Shown here: positions 46,866 through 58,422 of the stretch, piece by piece
Numbering within the stretch: the first letter of the stretch is position 1
Layout: every line of letters begins with the position of its first letter
Source of the DNA: Dromiciops gliroides
Lineage: Eukaryota > Chordata > Mammalia > Microbiotheria > Microbiotheriidae
DNA: 64,000 nucleotides
NCBI RefSeq assembly: GCF_019393635.1
Contig: NC_057862.1
Span: 679,566,814 to 679,630,813 of the forward strand
Reading direction: 5' to 3'
Made by a program: the position numbers and the translations under genes
The notes under the pieces: model-generated
The model's database searches: none
The model's input: the letters and a program-made list of their open reading frames with translations, nothing else
What the model was told of the DNA's origin: nothing

Positions 46866-47270
46866 AAAGAAGAAGAAGAAGAATTTGGAGCTTAAAGTCA
46901 AGGTTCAGGATACTCTCATTTGTTCCATGTGATTCCTAATTCATAGTGCCCAACATTCCCCTATAATTATTTTCCTTTCACTGAAAGGATTACTTCTTAC
47001 TTTTCCCTCCTTTCCTTGTTTTTTTTTTTTTAACACATGAGGCAGCTTGAAGCATTACAGAGCAGAAAATTAAACAATTGGGTTATGTTCAATCGTCCAT
47101 ATTAAAGACTCATATTTCTCTGATTCTTGGAGTTTCTCACAGTGATTTCTTCACAGTGCCCCTGTCACATAGGACATACAATATTACTGCTCATAAGAGT
47201 AGTGTTCTATACACTTGCCCCAGTAATTAGAGAAGACCCAGACTTCTCCGTTGAATAAATCATACCTATG
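46866..47270. other. No gene seen
   Basis: Unassigned. AT-rich, with a poly-T run at about 47020-47031. Confidence 0.45.
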
Positions 47271-48110
47271 TGTAAGGCCTGGATGTTTCTATTGAAGCAA
47301 TCATCCCACCTCTTCAAAGTGAATTGCTTAACCAGGTGAAAACACCTACTAATCAATCAGTCAAGGGTATTTGAGCATGTCTGAGAAGTCATTTCATAGG
47401 AGTGAAAGCCACTGGATACAATAAATCCATGCTGCACAGGACTATTGGGGTTGGCTGAGGAGACTTGATTATACCCTGTGGATCTTATATAAAAGAACAG
47501 ACCGGGTCCAACCCAGGAATTGAGAGTCTGGCAGCATAGAGGAGAGAAGAGTTCCGATTCAAGTCCCTGAAAAAGAATCACTGGCAAAGCGGAGGATCTT
47601 CTGTTTCCTCCTTTTCCCCATGACTTAACCAGAGGAAGGCCTTGTGAACTTTGAAAAGTTGGAGCGCATGGGCATCCTAGCAGGATGCCCAGATAATTAA
47701 TAGCTAATGGCAGTGTTTGCTTTGGAGACACCCACAAGACTAGCTACAGGGCTCTCTGAGAAGCCCGGCAAAAGAGGAACCCCATAAGGCCACCCAAAGG
47801 GGAAAAAAGTACTTCCAGGAAAATGACTCCAGACATCTGAGATAGTCCCTTGTCTGTGTTATGTGTTCTTGCTCCCTTTCTCTGGGCTCTGTGTGTGCTC
47901 GTGATAGTGGACCCCCACTCAGAGGGGATGTTTTGTACCAACTGTTTTTAATATGCCACCTTGGTAAATACCCATTTCTAAAAGCTAATTAAACTTGTCT
48001 GGCCAATTGATATTAGTTGATAACCAATGGAAGGAAAGCTGCTGGTGGGGGCTTGGGCTTTAGTACCAGAGAAGCACACGACCACCTTTCTCCCCTCCCC
48101 TCACCCCCTC
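47271..48110 (+). mobile_element. Candidate solo LTR with TATA box
   Basis: Begins TGTAAGGCCTGG, has a clear TATATAAAAG box at about 47487-47496 and later a AAAGCTAATTAAAC signal, and ends near CTCCCACA. The length (~840 bp), TATA-to-AATTAAA spacing and lack of ORFs fit an LTR. No target duplication or partner was found, so the boundaries are tentative. Confidence 0.42.
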
Positions 48111-48159
48111 CCACAACCCTTCAGTGTTTCTTAGAATTCTTTTTTTTTCTTTTTTTTTT

Positions 48160-48232
48160 TTTTGGTGAGGCAATTGGGGTTAAGTGACTTGCCCAGGATC
48201 ACACAGCTAATAAGTGTCAAGTGTCTGAGTCC
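48160..48232 (-). mobile_element. Truncated marsupial SINE
   Basis: GGTGAGGCAATTGGGGTTAAGT to AGTGTCAAGTGTCTGAGT, reverse orientation, cut before the tRNA-like head. A poly-T run precedes it. Confidence 0.8.
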
Positions 48233-48968
48233 GATTCTTAGTGGAGAAGCTGCCCCCTGGAGACCAGCCCACCAGTGGGAGTTGGAGTTTTCAATAATTG
48301 CCAAAGAACATGTACACTAATCCCCACTTTACACAAAATGAAACCATCTCTGTAGAGTTGACTTACCTAAGGACACACAGGTAATGTCAAACAGCAAATC
48401 TTTAAGTTTAAAAACTGAAAACAACTAAAAAGAAAAGGATTTTTGTTCACCAAAAAAAAGGTGGTATTTGAAATACTTTGTCCAGGAAGCTCAGAAGATT
48501 CTGGGAGACAGGTGAATTAAAAAGACAAAGAATAGTCTATTATCTGGAAGCACTTCCAATTAAAGAGATGGATTGTAGATGGATCTTTCCTTCTGTATGG
48601 AGTTAAAACATTCTGACCAAGGGTCACAAATCTCAGTTCAAGCCCTTTGGTTTTCCTAGACCTACCCCACGCTCCTTAAAAGGGCCTACAAATGACTGAA
48701 GCCGCTTCTTGTGCCTTCCAGTACCCCTTATATATTATTCAAGGGCCTCATTCCTTGGCCACTTTGAATAGTGAATTTTTCACAGAAGTGTTGGTCAGAA
48801 ATCCTGCCAAGTGGGCCAGGATATTGCAGTTAGTCTCTTCCCCTGCTCCCCTACCCCCTTTCCATTTGGAAGTAGAGCATTTTGAGTACTAGTCTCTTCA
48901 CTCAGATATCTCCTATTTCGGGTTTTCACATGACACTCTTTTCTCTGGTTGTGCCCTTAGTGGTTAAC
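48233..48968. other. No gene seen
   Basis: Possible MIR scrap around 48300-48400 (CCCCACTTTACACAAAATGAAACC). Otherwise unassigned. Confidence 0.45.
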
Positions 48969-48979
48969 AGCACACCACA

Positions 48980-49144
48980 GGGGGCAGCTAGGGGGCGCTG
49001 CAGTGGATAGAGCACCGGCCCTGGAGTCAGGAGGACCTGAGCTCAAATCTGGCCTCAGACACTTGACACTTACTAGCGGTGTGACCCTGGGCAAGTCACT
49101 TAACCCCCATTGCCCCACAAAAAAAAACAAAAAAGAACCCCACA

Positions 49145-49178
<34 letters not shown>
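48980..49178 (+). mobile_element. Marsupial tRNA-derived SINE ending in a (CA)n microsatellite
   Basis: GGGGCAGCTAGGGGGCGCTG head and CTAGCGGTGTGACCCTGGGC core. The tail has grown into (CA)n (about 49147-49175). TSD AGCACACCACA at 48969-48979 and 49179-49189. Confidence 0.93.
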
Positions 49179-49180
<2 letters not shown>

Positions 49181-49345
49181 CACACCACAACTTTCGCCTT
49201 GCCTCTTTGTCTCCAGCTTTGCTTACTTGGACACTGTGGTTTGAGTACATGTTTCAGCTAAGGTTATGTGTAGAACTTATTTAACAAAAGTCCTCAATAA
49301 AATGTTGAAACTTATTTTGGTCATTTGGGTCTTAATTATTTAATT

Positions 49346-49576
49346 TTGTTCAGTCATTCAATTGGGTCTGACCACATGGATCATACTGTCCATGGGGTTT
49401 ACTTGGCAAAGACACTGGAGTGGTTAGCCATTTCCTTCTTCAGTAGATTAAGGCAAACAGAAGTTAAGTGACTTTCCCAAGGTCATACAGCTAGTAAATG
49501 TCTGAGGCTGGATTTGAGCTTAGATCTTCCTGACTCTAGGCCTAGTCCTCTATCCACTGAGCCATCTAACTGCCTC
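49346..49576 (-). mobile_element. Marsupial SINE with RTE-like tail
   Basis: Starts at the tail (TTGTTCAGTCATTCAATTGG...GTCTGACC), passes through ACTGGAGTGGTTAGCCATTTC and ends in the reverse tRNA head (TATCCACTGAGCCATCTAAC). Confidence 0.85.
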
Positions 49577-49624
49577 TATTTATTTAATGTAGGTGGGAAG
49601 GGGTTTTTGTTTTGTTTTTGTTTT

Positions 49625-49762
49625 GCGGGGCATTGAGGGTTAAGTGACTTTCCCAGGGTCATACAGCTAGGAAGTGTCAAGTGTCTGAGGTCAGATTTGA
49701 ACTCAGGTCCTCCTGAATCCAGGGCCAGTGCTTTATCCACTATAGCACCACCTAGCTGCCCC
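49625..49762 (-). mobile_element. Marsupial tRNA-derived SINE
   Basis: GCGGGGCATTGAGGGTTAAG to AGCACCACCTAGCTGCCCC, reverse orientation. Confidence 0.92.
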
Positions 49763-50333
49763 AAGGATTTTTTACAATATTTTACTATCCTACATCTTAA
49801 ATTTTACTAGTTCATACAACTTAAAATGTATATTGTTTTACTGATCCACTGTTAATAAAAAGTTATGAATTTGGCCTTGATGTAGTAAGTTACATTGTTT
49901 TCAAAATTTGTCCAATTTTTCAAGTTACCCAATAATGGGAAGGCTGAGTGGCCTTTGCAATTTTGGAAAACTACTTCTAGACCCCAATTTTGGTATAAGT
50001 ATATTGCAAGAACTGGGGAGGATGGGGTATCCTAGCTATATATCCCAGCTATCCATCCCCCAACCCTAAAGGAAATTTCTCATAATATTTACTTGTCACA
50101 TCACTGAAGCTGCCTACTGTGGATAATAGTTTACAAAAGCTTGAGTGTTCCTTCACCCCTATTAAGGATGTTCTTGATAATTATGTAAATCATTCTCGTA
50201 AAAGATATTAGAAGATGTTCCTTTCAGCCAGACACAGATGGGAAGAGTGCTTCAGTCAGTCCTGGGAGTTTCCAGATTTGTGGATAGCTTAGTAGCTTCC
50301 AAGACACTTTCTTGGCTTTCCATTTTTGTTTAG
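49763..50333. other. No gene seen
   Basis: Unassigned AT-rich spacer. Confidence 0.45.
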
Positions 50334-50348
50334 AAAAAGGCCAATCTC

Positions 50349-50512
50349 AGGGCAGCTAGGTGGTGCTGTGGATAAAGCACTGGCCCTGGATTCAGGAGGA
50401 CCTGAGTTCAAATCTGGCCTCAGACACTTGACACTTACTAGCTGTGTGACCCTGGGCAAGTCACTTAACCCTCATTGCCCCACAAAATAAAACAAACAAA
50501 CAAACAAAAAAG
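50349..50512 (+). mobile_element. Marsupial tRNA-derived SINE
   Basis: AGGGCAGCTAGGTGGTGCTG head and a (CAAA)n tail. Perfect TSD AAAAAGGCCAATCTC at 50334-50348 and 50513-50527. Confidence 0.94.
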
Positions 50513-50527
50513 AAAAAGGCCAATCTC

Positions 50528-51185
50528 TGATTTCTGTTAGAAAATAGCAGTTCTAGGATGGTGATTGGTAGGGAGAAAGGTGTTGCCTATTAGCTAAATG
50601 TTCAGAACTATACTTTGGAATCTCTGAGTACAGTAATTGCTAGAAAGGAATGGGAATATAAGATTTCAGTATTTCCCAGTCTATTCAAAACTGTCTAACA
50701 AAGAAGGAATAGAAAATATTAAATATAATTCCAGGTGCTGTGGGGCCATTTAGTTCCAAATGGACACATTTATTGAGTTAAAACTGGGAAAATGAGAAGA
50801 TGTAGGCTGATTAAACTAAAAGAAAGTGAGGATCAATTGAAACTACATAGGTGTGTGAGGGGATAGGAATGGATCAATACAGTCATTCATCTTTTTAGGG
50901 ACTTCTTGCCTCTAAATTTCTTGGACAGTGCCACAAGAATAACCATGAGTTGTTCTCTCAGGTGGAGATCAAAGACTTTCTTAATTTTTAAGGTGCAGAA
51001 TTATATTTTTTCTCCTTTAGATTCTATATTTTTTAAATGGTAGCTCAGATTCTATTGAGGGAGAAATCAACTTTCAAGATACAAAAAATCTAACATGGTG
51101 GAAGAGATGGGTGGGTAGTGGTAGTGATACAAAAAGAGCAGCAAAGAAAGAAGAGAAGTAATGAAATATTTTAATACATAGATAG
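50528..51185. other. No gene seen
   Basis: Unassigned AT-rich sequence, possibly degraded LINE. Confidence 0.4.
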
Positions 51186-51500
51186 CAAAAAGGCATTCAT
51201 AAGAGGATCCTTATGAACAGATATGAGTAGAGCAGGGCAGTGTTGGAACTGAATTAAATCTGTAAAGCAGAATCCAACGATGTATTGTTTACAAGAAACA
51301 CCCTTGAAACAGGAAATATTCAAAGAGAGTTAAAATAAGGTACTGGGGCAAAATTTATCATGCTTCAACTGATGTAAAAAACCAGGGTAGCAATCATGAA
51401 AACAGATAAGGAAACAGCAGACATAGATGATTATAAGAGATGAACAAAGAAATAACATTGTGCTGAAAGACAAAAGACAATGAATTAATGTCACTACTTA
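51186..51500 (+). mobile_element. L1 LINE ORF2-region fragment
   Basis: Segments GGGGCAAAATTTATCATGCTTCAACTGATG, AAACCAGGGTAGCAATCATG and AGATAAGGAAACAGCAGACATAGATG follow the order of a conserved L1 ORF2 stretch. Decayed. Confidence 0.5.
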
Positions 51501-51990
51501 ACATTTTTCTTTTTTTAACATCCTTTTAAAATTTTGAGTTCCAAATTCTCTCCCTCCTTCTAGCTCCTTCCACATCCATTGAAAAGGCAAGCAATATGAT
51601 ACCTATTATAGCATATTGTTGTTCAGTCATTCAGTCATGTCTGACTCTTCATGACCCCTTGAACCATAGCACACCATTCTCTCCTATGTTCTACTGTGTC
51701 TTGACGTCTGTCCAAGTTTGTGTTCATTGTTTACATGATGCTAACTATCCATCTCATCCTCTGCTGTCTCCTTTTTCCTTTTGTCTTCAATCTTTTCCAT
51801 CATCAGGGTCTTATCTAATGAGTCCTGTCTTCTCATTATGTGACCAAAGGTTCTAAGCTTCAGATTTGGTATTTGGATAGACTGAATTAATTTCTTTAAG
51901 TATTGATAATAATCAATAAAGTACAAGTAAAGTCATGCAGAATAGATTTCCATATTGGCTACGTTGCCAAAAATAGTGAAAAAATACTTC
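51501..51990 (-). mobile_element. L1 3'UTR fragment split by an RTE end
   Basis: TTTTGAGTTCCAAATTCTCTC...GAAAAGGCAAGCAATATGAT on the left and AAAGTCATGCAGAATAGATTTCCATATTGGC on the right belong to one known marsupial L1 3'UTR-like sequence, with RTE between them. Confidence 0.6.
51604..51905 (-). mobile_element. RTE (BovB-type) LINE 3' end
   Basis: On the minus strand the end of the polymerase ORF is readable (LRTFGHIMRRQDSLDKTLMM, about 51790-51850). It is followed by the RTE 3' tail, whose plus-strand reverse complement reads TGTTGTTCAGTCATTCAGTC...CTGACTCTTCATGACC. This tail matches the ends of the RTE-tailed SINEs in the window. Confidence 0.82.
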
Positions 51991-52003
51991 AAAGATTCTG
52001 TTT

Positions 52004-52205
<202 letters not shown>

Positions 52206-52214
52206 CTCTCCCTC

Positions 52215-52460
52215 ACCTACTAGGGTAAGAACAAACTATTTGGGGAAAAAACTGCTAGGAAAATGGAAAATAGAAAGCATTCTGGCAGAAACTCAGGATA
52301 GAAACTCCATATACAAAGATAAGCTCCAAATGGACATGTGACTTGGATACAAAGTATGACATCATAAACAAAGCAGAGGAGCAACAAGGAAATCATCTTT
52401 CAAATCCGTGGATAAGGCAATGGATATGGCAAACATCAAATAGAAAGACAAAGTAAATAT
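52215..52460 (+). mobile_element. L1 LINE ORF2 3'-region fragment
   Basis: ACTATTTGGGGAAAAAACTGC, TGGCAGAAACTCAGGATAG, CCATATACAAAGATAAGCTC and AAATGGACATGTGACTTGG follow the C-terminal part of L1 ORF2. Decayed. Confidence 0.65.
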
Positions 52461-52499
52461 CATTGATTATGTTTTAAGAGGCAGTAAATAACTCACTCC

Positions 52500-53294
52500 T
52501 GAATCACTAGTTGCAGTCAGATCACTAATTTTTAGAGGAAAAGTCAAAATTCATACTAAGCAAAACAAAAGAATAACCCTAAGAAAAAGATCTGGTGTGT
52601 AATCAAAACAACTTTGATCTGATCTATTTGTATGTTATTGCTGCTGAAAGTGGGATAAATGGAAGACCATCAAACCTGATTCCATTAAGTTCAAACCCAA
52701 GTTCAACCAATGTGAATCGACTACTATAACAAAAATACCAAGAGAGCTTAAAGAGCTACTCAGTCAGCAATTGATTTACTTACCAAATAGAATGACATGG
52801 TGGCCAAGGGCAACACCAGTTTAGAATATAAACTCATTTGTAAAATGTTGTGGAGGATGATAGCTGAAGGGTTTGAGTGTTATCACCTATTAAACAAAAA
52901 AAAAAAACTGTAGAAGCTTAAATCAGTTTAAAGAAAGTTTGAAGAGACACCCAACTAAGTGTAGTCATCCAAAGGACATTTTAGGATGAAACTAGACAAA
53001 CGCATAAAACTTAGAAAAGTTCTGTAAAGATTTTTTTTTTCTCTTTTCACCCTCAAGGACAGTAGAATCATCATACTTGGGCTCCATCACCTTGCCCACC
53101 ATGTGCTTATAGAGAAGGTAGAAATGGTACTAAAGAGAATAGAGAAAGGAAGAACAGATGGGAAATACTAACCTAAATGTAATTAGAAAATGTCTATCGT
53201 GGAAGGAACACAAAAGGGCATTGAGAAATTAACAAGCAAGATACCTGAATGAGGGGAAGATGCCAAAGACATGGATAAAAATCTCAGATCTTAT
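52500..53294 (+). mobile_element. RTE-like LINE fragment (start of polymerase region)
   Basis: ACTATAACAAAAATACCAAGAGAGC, TTACTTACCAAATAGAATGACA, AACACCAGTTTAGAATATAAACTC and GGTAGAAATGGTACTAAAGAGAATAG resemble the RTE stretch between endonuclease and reverse transcriptase. Many breaks. Confidence 0.5.
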
Positions 53295-53449
53295 ATCTTT
53301 TTTTTTTTCTTTTGGTGAGGCAATTGGGGTTAAGTGACTTGCCCAGGGTCACACAGCTAGTAAATGTTAATCGTCTGAGGTTGGATTTGAACTCAAGTCC
53401 TCCTAACTCCAGGACCGGTGCTCTATCCACTGTGCCACCTAGCTGCCCC
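53295..53449 (-). mobile_element. Marsupial tRNA-derived SINE
   Basis: Poly-T, GGTGAGGCAATTGGGG to GTGCCACCTAGCTGCCCC. TSD AGATCTTAT at 53286-53294 and 53450-53458. Confidence 0.93.
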
Positions 53450-53595
53450 AGATCTTATCAATAACTACTGAAATATATACCTATTTTCCCATCTATAAAA
53501 AATGTTATAAGAAAAACATATACATGCATCAAGGAAATCCCTGATAAGAATGGCCAAAAAACTTAGAAATACTCATGTGGATATAGCAATCACCT

Positions 53596-53870
53596 AAATC
53601 TAGCACCAAAAACTGGCCCTTTGGCCAAATCCAGCCCATTGCCTGATTTTGTATGGCCTGCAAGCTAAGAATGGGGTTTTTTTACACTTTAAAGTCAAGA
53701 TTTTAAATAATTTTAAAAATATTTAACTAAATTATAATTTAATCATTTTAAAACTTGATATTTTAAAATAAAACTATTTTAAAATGTAAAAGCCATTCTT
53801 AGCTCATGAACCATATAAAAACAAAAGGCGAGATTTATCTCACAAGCTGTAGTTTACTGATCCCTGGTCT
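53596..53870. mobile_element. hAT-like MITE with long imperfect inverted repeats
   Basis: The left arm reads TGGCCAAATCCAGCCCATTGCC...TATGGCCTGCAAGCTAAGAATGG. The right arm is its reverse complement in outline (AAAAGCCATTCTTAGCTCATGAACC...AGTTTACTGATCCCTGGTCT). The AT-rich middle is palindromic (TTTAAAAT words). The terminal CAGGGATCAGTAAACT-like end is typical of mammalian hAT elements. No transposase. Confidence 0.7.
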
Positions 53871-54011
53871 AAACAATTCAATAAAAACAGTAATTCAAGA
53901 ATGGCTAAAAGGAGATGTCAATTACAAGAAACAAGAAATTGTTTAAGTAGCCACTATTGAACAGTAAGTGATTTAACTATCCATTTATAAGATACAACTA
54001 CCCTTCAAGGG

Positions 54012-54228
54012 TTGTTGTTGAGTCATTTTAGTTGTGTCTGACTCTTCGTGACCCCATTTGGGGGTTTTCTTGGCAAAGACACTGGAGTGGTTTGCCATTT
54101 CCTTCTCCAGCTCACTTTACAAATGAAGAAACTGAGACAAATGGGGTTAAGTGACTTGCCCAGGATTACACAGCTAGGAAGTGTCTGATGCCACATTTGA
54201 ATTCGCATCCTCCTGACTCCAGGGCGGG
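54012..54228 (-). mobile_element. Marsupial SINE with RTE-like tail
   Basis: TGTTGTTGAGTCATTTTAG...GACTCTTCGTGACCCCATTTGG, ACACTGGAGTGGTTTGCC, then the core to CCTGACTCCAGGGC. The head is incomplete. Confidence 0.82.
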
Positions 54229-55580
54229 ATTAGGATCCTCATTTCACAGGTGAGGCGCCTCAGTGTCAGAGAAGGGAAGTGAGTTCTCTTGAGTCAGAGT
54301 TGATCTGGGGCACAGATGTTCTCACTCCTGGACCTATGCTCACTCCCAGACCTATGCTCACTCCTGGGCTGCACTCTTTCTGCTGCATTGTAGTTTCTCC
54401 TAGAATTGATTATGACTACGTGAATCTCCACTCATAACACATGATTTCTGTTAGCCTGCATCTATAATCCAGTGTCCATCAGAGATCATTTACAGCTCAA
54501 GCTGTAGGGGCAGCACCATGATGAGGCTCACCTCACAGTCATCCTCACCTCTTCACTCTCCCGCATCCCTCATGTCCCACCTGCTGCCAATTGTAGATCC
54601 TTGTTCTCTCTCACCTCCCACAACCATCAGGCTGGGTCAGGTTTTCAGCACCCCTCAGCCTAGACTGCTGCAGTAGCCTCCCCCGTCTCCAGGTTGCCCA
54701 CCCCTTCTCGCTCATCCTCCCTCCACACAAGGACCTGTACCAGTTTTCATTCTCTCACTATCAGGGTCCCCTGCGATGGTTGGCTATGTCCATATTCAGT
54801 AATGGGACTGAGGACTGCGGGTTCAGCCACATCTATTTAAAACCAAACAGCTTATACAAATATGCCTCCCTTCAAACTGGGATGTGGAAGGTGGAGACCC
54901 TTTTCAGGAGGCCTCCCTGGAGGCAACTGAGGAGTGATGACCCATAGCCACACAGACAAGCCAAGGTCTGAGCACAAGGAATTCTTCTGAATCTGTCGGA
55001 GAAGGGTAGAATCTTTCTCCATTCCCCTCAAAGCCAGCCCCTTCAGGCTGCTTTTTGGTAAAGTGAGTCCTGAAGAGATTTCCCCAGACCGGAAGGCCCA
55101 GAAAAGCTGCAGGGCCAAAGACAGTTTGCGGCAATTATCTTCAAGGCTGGACACACGCAGCATACAGCTTTAGTAAATAGCCTGTTCATTGATGATGCCC
55201 AGTAGAGGGAGCTAGTGAGCTATAGCTCCTACCCCCAATCCCTCAGACTTCCCTGTAACCCTAGAGGATGTAGTATCAGAGCTGGGGGGGGGGGGGGGGG
55301 TAGCTCCAGAACCTGTGATACACAGGCATGGAGCACAGTCCCGCAAACCCATGGAGGTGGGAGATCCAATGACATGTGCTCAGAATAGCAAATGGACCAG
55401 ATTGGCTGGGATGTAAAGTATGTAAAAGAGAAAATGTGAAACCGATCTATAAAAATAGGTCTGTGCCAGATTGCAAAGGGCTTTAAATGCCGAGTAGAGG
55501 AATTTATGATTTATTCTGATGGGCAGGGAACCACTGAAACTTCTCTAACAGAAAAGTAATATGGACAATCCTGCGCTCTA
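54229..55580. other. No gene recognised; L2-like piece and a long G run
   Basis: 54540-54760 has L2-like words (AGACTGCTGCAGTAGCCTCC). A 103-codon minus frame at 54852-55163 has no family match. 55285-55302 is an unbroken run of about 17-18 G that could form a quadruplex. Otherwise unassigned. Confidence 0.45.
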
Positions 55581-55582
55581 GG

Positions 55583-55845
55583 AATAAAATAATTATAATG
55601 GTAATAATTAGCATCTATATCATGCTGGAAAGTTGGCAAAGTGCCTTACAATGATTGTCTCATTTTCTCCTCACAACAACCCTGGGAGAAAGGGAGATAC
55701 TATTACCACCCCTATTTTACAAATGGGGAAACTGAGGCAGAGGTTAAGTGACTTACACAGGGTCACACAGCTAGTAAGTGTCTGGGGCCATATTTGAACG
55801 CAGTTCTTCCTGACTCCAGGTCCTGTGCTCTATCCACTGCCCTGA
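55583..55845 (-). mobile_element. MIR-type CORE-SINE
   Basis: CAAAGTGCCTTACAATGATTGTC, ATTTTACAAATGGGGAAACTG, GGTTAAGTGACTTACACAGG, ending TGCTCTATCCACTGCCC. Confidence 0.82.
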
Positions 55846-56036
55846 AGCTCTGGGTTCAGGTAGCATCACTCCCTAGCCTGCCCCTAGAAAAGACCCCCTC
55901 CAGATCTCACTGTTTCCTTCTTTACTCCTCTCTCAAATGAAGTGGTGGCCCTTCTGTTCACCCAGACGCCCCCCTCTACATACACTCTAGATCCCATGCC
56001 CTCATCATCTCCAGCAGATCACCCCTTCTATCATCC
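55846..56036. other. No gene seen
   Basis: Pyrimidine-rich spacer. The 83-codon frame at 55942 runs into the next SINE and is not a gene. Confidence 0.45.
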
Positions 56037-56037
56037 C

Positions 56038-56265
56038 TCTGTGTGTCCAACTCTTCGTAACTCCATATCGGGTTTTCTTGGCAGAGATCCTGGAGTGGTT
56101 TGCCATTTCCTTCCACAAAATTGTTTTACAGATGAGGAAACTGAGGCAAACAGGGTTTTAGTGTCTTGCCCAGGTCACACAGCTAGTGTCTGAGGTTGGA
56201 TTTGAGCTCAGGAAGACTTCCAGCCCAACACTCTGGACACTGTGGCGCCACCTAGCTTCGCTCGG
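56038..56265 (-). mobile_element. Marsupial SINE with RTE-like tail
   Basis: TGTGTCCAACTCTTCGTAACTCC, GAGTGGTTTGCCATTTCCTTC, ending TGTGGCGCCACCTAGC. Confidence 0.83.
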
Positions 56266-56267
56266 GC

Positions 56268-56485
56268 ATATTAATAGCTAACATCTATATAGTGCTTAAA
56301 GGTGTGCAAAAGGTTTTACATATATTGTCTCATTTGATCCACACAAAAACCCGTGCAGTAGTGACTGTTGTTATCTCCATTTCACAAATGACAAAACTGA
56401 AGCTGAGAAAGGTAAACTGACTTGCCTAAAGTCAGACAACTAATAAGTCTCTGAAGCAGGATTCACACTCAGATCTTCCTCTCCT
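56268..56485 (-). mobile_element. MIR-type CORE-SINE
   Basis: ATTAATAGCTAACATCTATATAG, TTTACATATATTGTCTCATTTG, CTCCATTTCACAAATGAC, AACTGACTTGCCTAAAGTC. Confidence 0.78.
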
Positions 56486-56499
56486 CAAGTCCCACAGCC

Positions 56500-57600
56500 T
56501 GATCTAGTTCAGCATGCTGTTGGCATCTTTAACTCTGGGTGTCTTTCTACAAGACCCTTCCCTCTTCTGAATGAAATTCACTGTTACCAAGGGCCCCACA
56601 ATCCACCTGGTCCCATAAGCTCACAAACTTGGTGCCATCCTTACCTCTTCGCTCTAACTCGCCCTATAAATCTAGCTTGTCATTAATACCCACACAGAAT
56701 CTTTCCTACACACCCCCTCCTCTCCTCTAACACTGCCACCACCCAGGCTAGGATGCTGACCCTCATCCCTTCACCTTGGATTATTGCACTGGCCTTCAGT
56801 TGGTATTCCTGCCTCCAGTCTGGCTCTGTTTCAATTTACCCTCTACTCAGCGGATGAAGAGATTTCTCTAAAGCATGCTCCCCATCCAGTAAACTTGAGT
56901 GGCTCTTTATTAGGGCTCCCTAGGGACAGCTGGGTGGTTTAATAGATAGGGTATGGGACTTGGCTTTAGGAAGACTTGAATTTGAATCCTGCTCTACTGG
57001 CTGTGTGACCTCTGACAAGTCATTTAACCTCTAGTTCCTCGTCTGTAAAAGGGAGATACTAGACAGCATGGGTGTGAGGATCAAATGAGCTAACATATGT
57101 AAAGTGTGTTATATAAGCGATATCTGTCTTATACAGATGCTAGCTATTCTCATTATTGTCTCTACAATCAGATACGAAATCCTCTGGTCCGCAGGGAAAG
57201 CCCTTCCCCACCTGTCCCCTTCATAATGTCCCAGTCTGCTTACACATCACCAGAGACTCCATGGCCTCACTTGCTGTTCCTCATACGAGACGCCATCTCT
57301 GGACTGCCTCGGCAATGGCTCTCTCCTGTGCCTGAAATGTCCTTCCTTCTCTCCTCCTCCATTTCCCCATCTTCCTTCCCAGCTCACCTGAAATCCCCCC
57401 CCACTAGATACTGGTGTCTTCCCCTCAGATACCACCTCCCCTCTCCTAGTTTGTGCCAACTGGCTGCATGTTGACTCCCCCATTGGATGGGAAATTCATG
57501 GAGGGCACCAGCTTTGTCTTTATAAACCTAGCAGGAAACAGGAGTACTAGTAGGTGCTCAATGGGTGCTTGTTGATTGTCTGACAGAGAACTATATGCAG
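56500..57600 (+). mobile_element. L2-like LINE fragment interrupted by a MIR
   Basis: L2-type words before (GGATTATTGCACTGGCCTTC, CTAAAGCATGCTCC) and after (GATACGAAATCCTCTGG, CTGTGCCTGAAATGTCC, TAGCAGGAAACAGGAG, GGTGCTCAATGGGTGC) a plus-strand MIR at about 56929-57165. Confidence 0.7.
56929..57165 (+). mobile_element. MIR-type CORE-SINE nested in the L2 fragment
   Basis: GGGACAGCTGGGTGGTTTAATAG head, CTGGCTGTGTGACCTCTGAC core, then GTCTGTAAAAGGGAG and GAGGATCAAATGAGC. Old. Confidence 0.78.
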
Positions 57601-58406
57601 ATTTCAACACTGCTAATGTACAAATCGCCCACCTCAACACTAGGGTGTGACCCTAAGGGACCTTCTAGCTAATCCAGGATGGCTCTTTTGAAAACTCTTA
57701 GGCACGATGCAAACTGAGGAAAACTTCCCCGGGGAATTAAGGCTGCAGATTAGGACCCTAAAATACATACCCAAATGAGTATTTAGAAATTCTTACATCT
57801 TTCGATGGAGCCATAAATGGAACAGGATTGGTCCTTCCTTTCTACTTTTCTGATCCAAAATTAAGCGAAATTCAATTTTGGCAGCAGCACATTTTTCTGA
57901 TGTTCTGGGAAACAGTTGGGAAAGCCAGATAAAGAACTATCCTTAAAAAAAAAAATCTGCTGTATAATGTGGGGAGGAGGGGGAAGGCCTGGGATGGGGA
58001 GGAGGAAGGTAAACCGGCTAGACCAGCTAATAAAGCTGCATCAGTTGATTTGGGAAGAAAAGGGATGTGGAGAGGAAAGACAGGGAATGAACTATTTTCT
58101 TTAAAACCTATCTGTGAAGTAAGAGGGACACTGTGAAAGCTGATCAGTACTCTAAGGATTATTGTCAGGTGCTTGTAAACTTTGAAAGAAAGGGGACATC
58201 AATAAAATGTCATCTTTGGCTCATTCATGGGGAGCTGGTCCAACAAATAAAGGAGCATTTGGAGTCAAGTTGGTCACCTCACAATCCCCACCCTGGAAAA
58301 GGGGGATTAAAGCCCCCCTGGACATGAAGGGATCTGCAGAGCACGCCTATGCTCAGCCAGAATAAAGCTGATGGGGTGGTGTTTGTCACTAGATGATGCC
58401 TGGAAA
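57601..58406. other. No gene seen
   Basis: Unassigned. Purine-rich stretch around 57965-58010 (GGGGAGGAGGGGGAAGG). Short frames only. Confidence 0.45.
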
Positions 58407-58422
58407 TGGATGTGTGAATCCT

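Noticed and set aside
54852-55163. 103-codon minus-strand frame
   Set aside because: No family match, no splice or promoter context, and an overlapping frame of similar length; chance frame.
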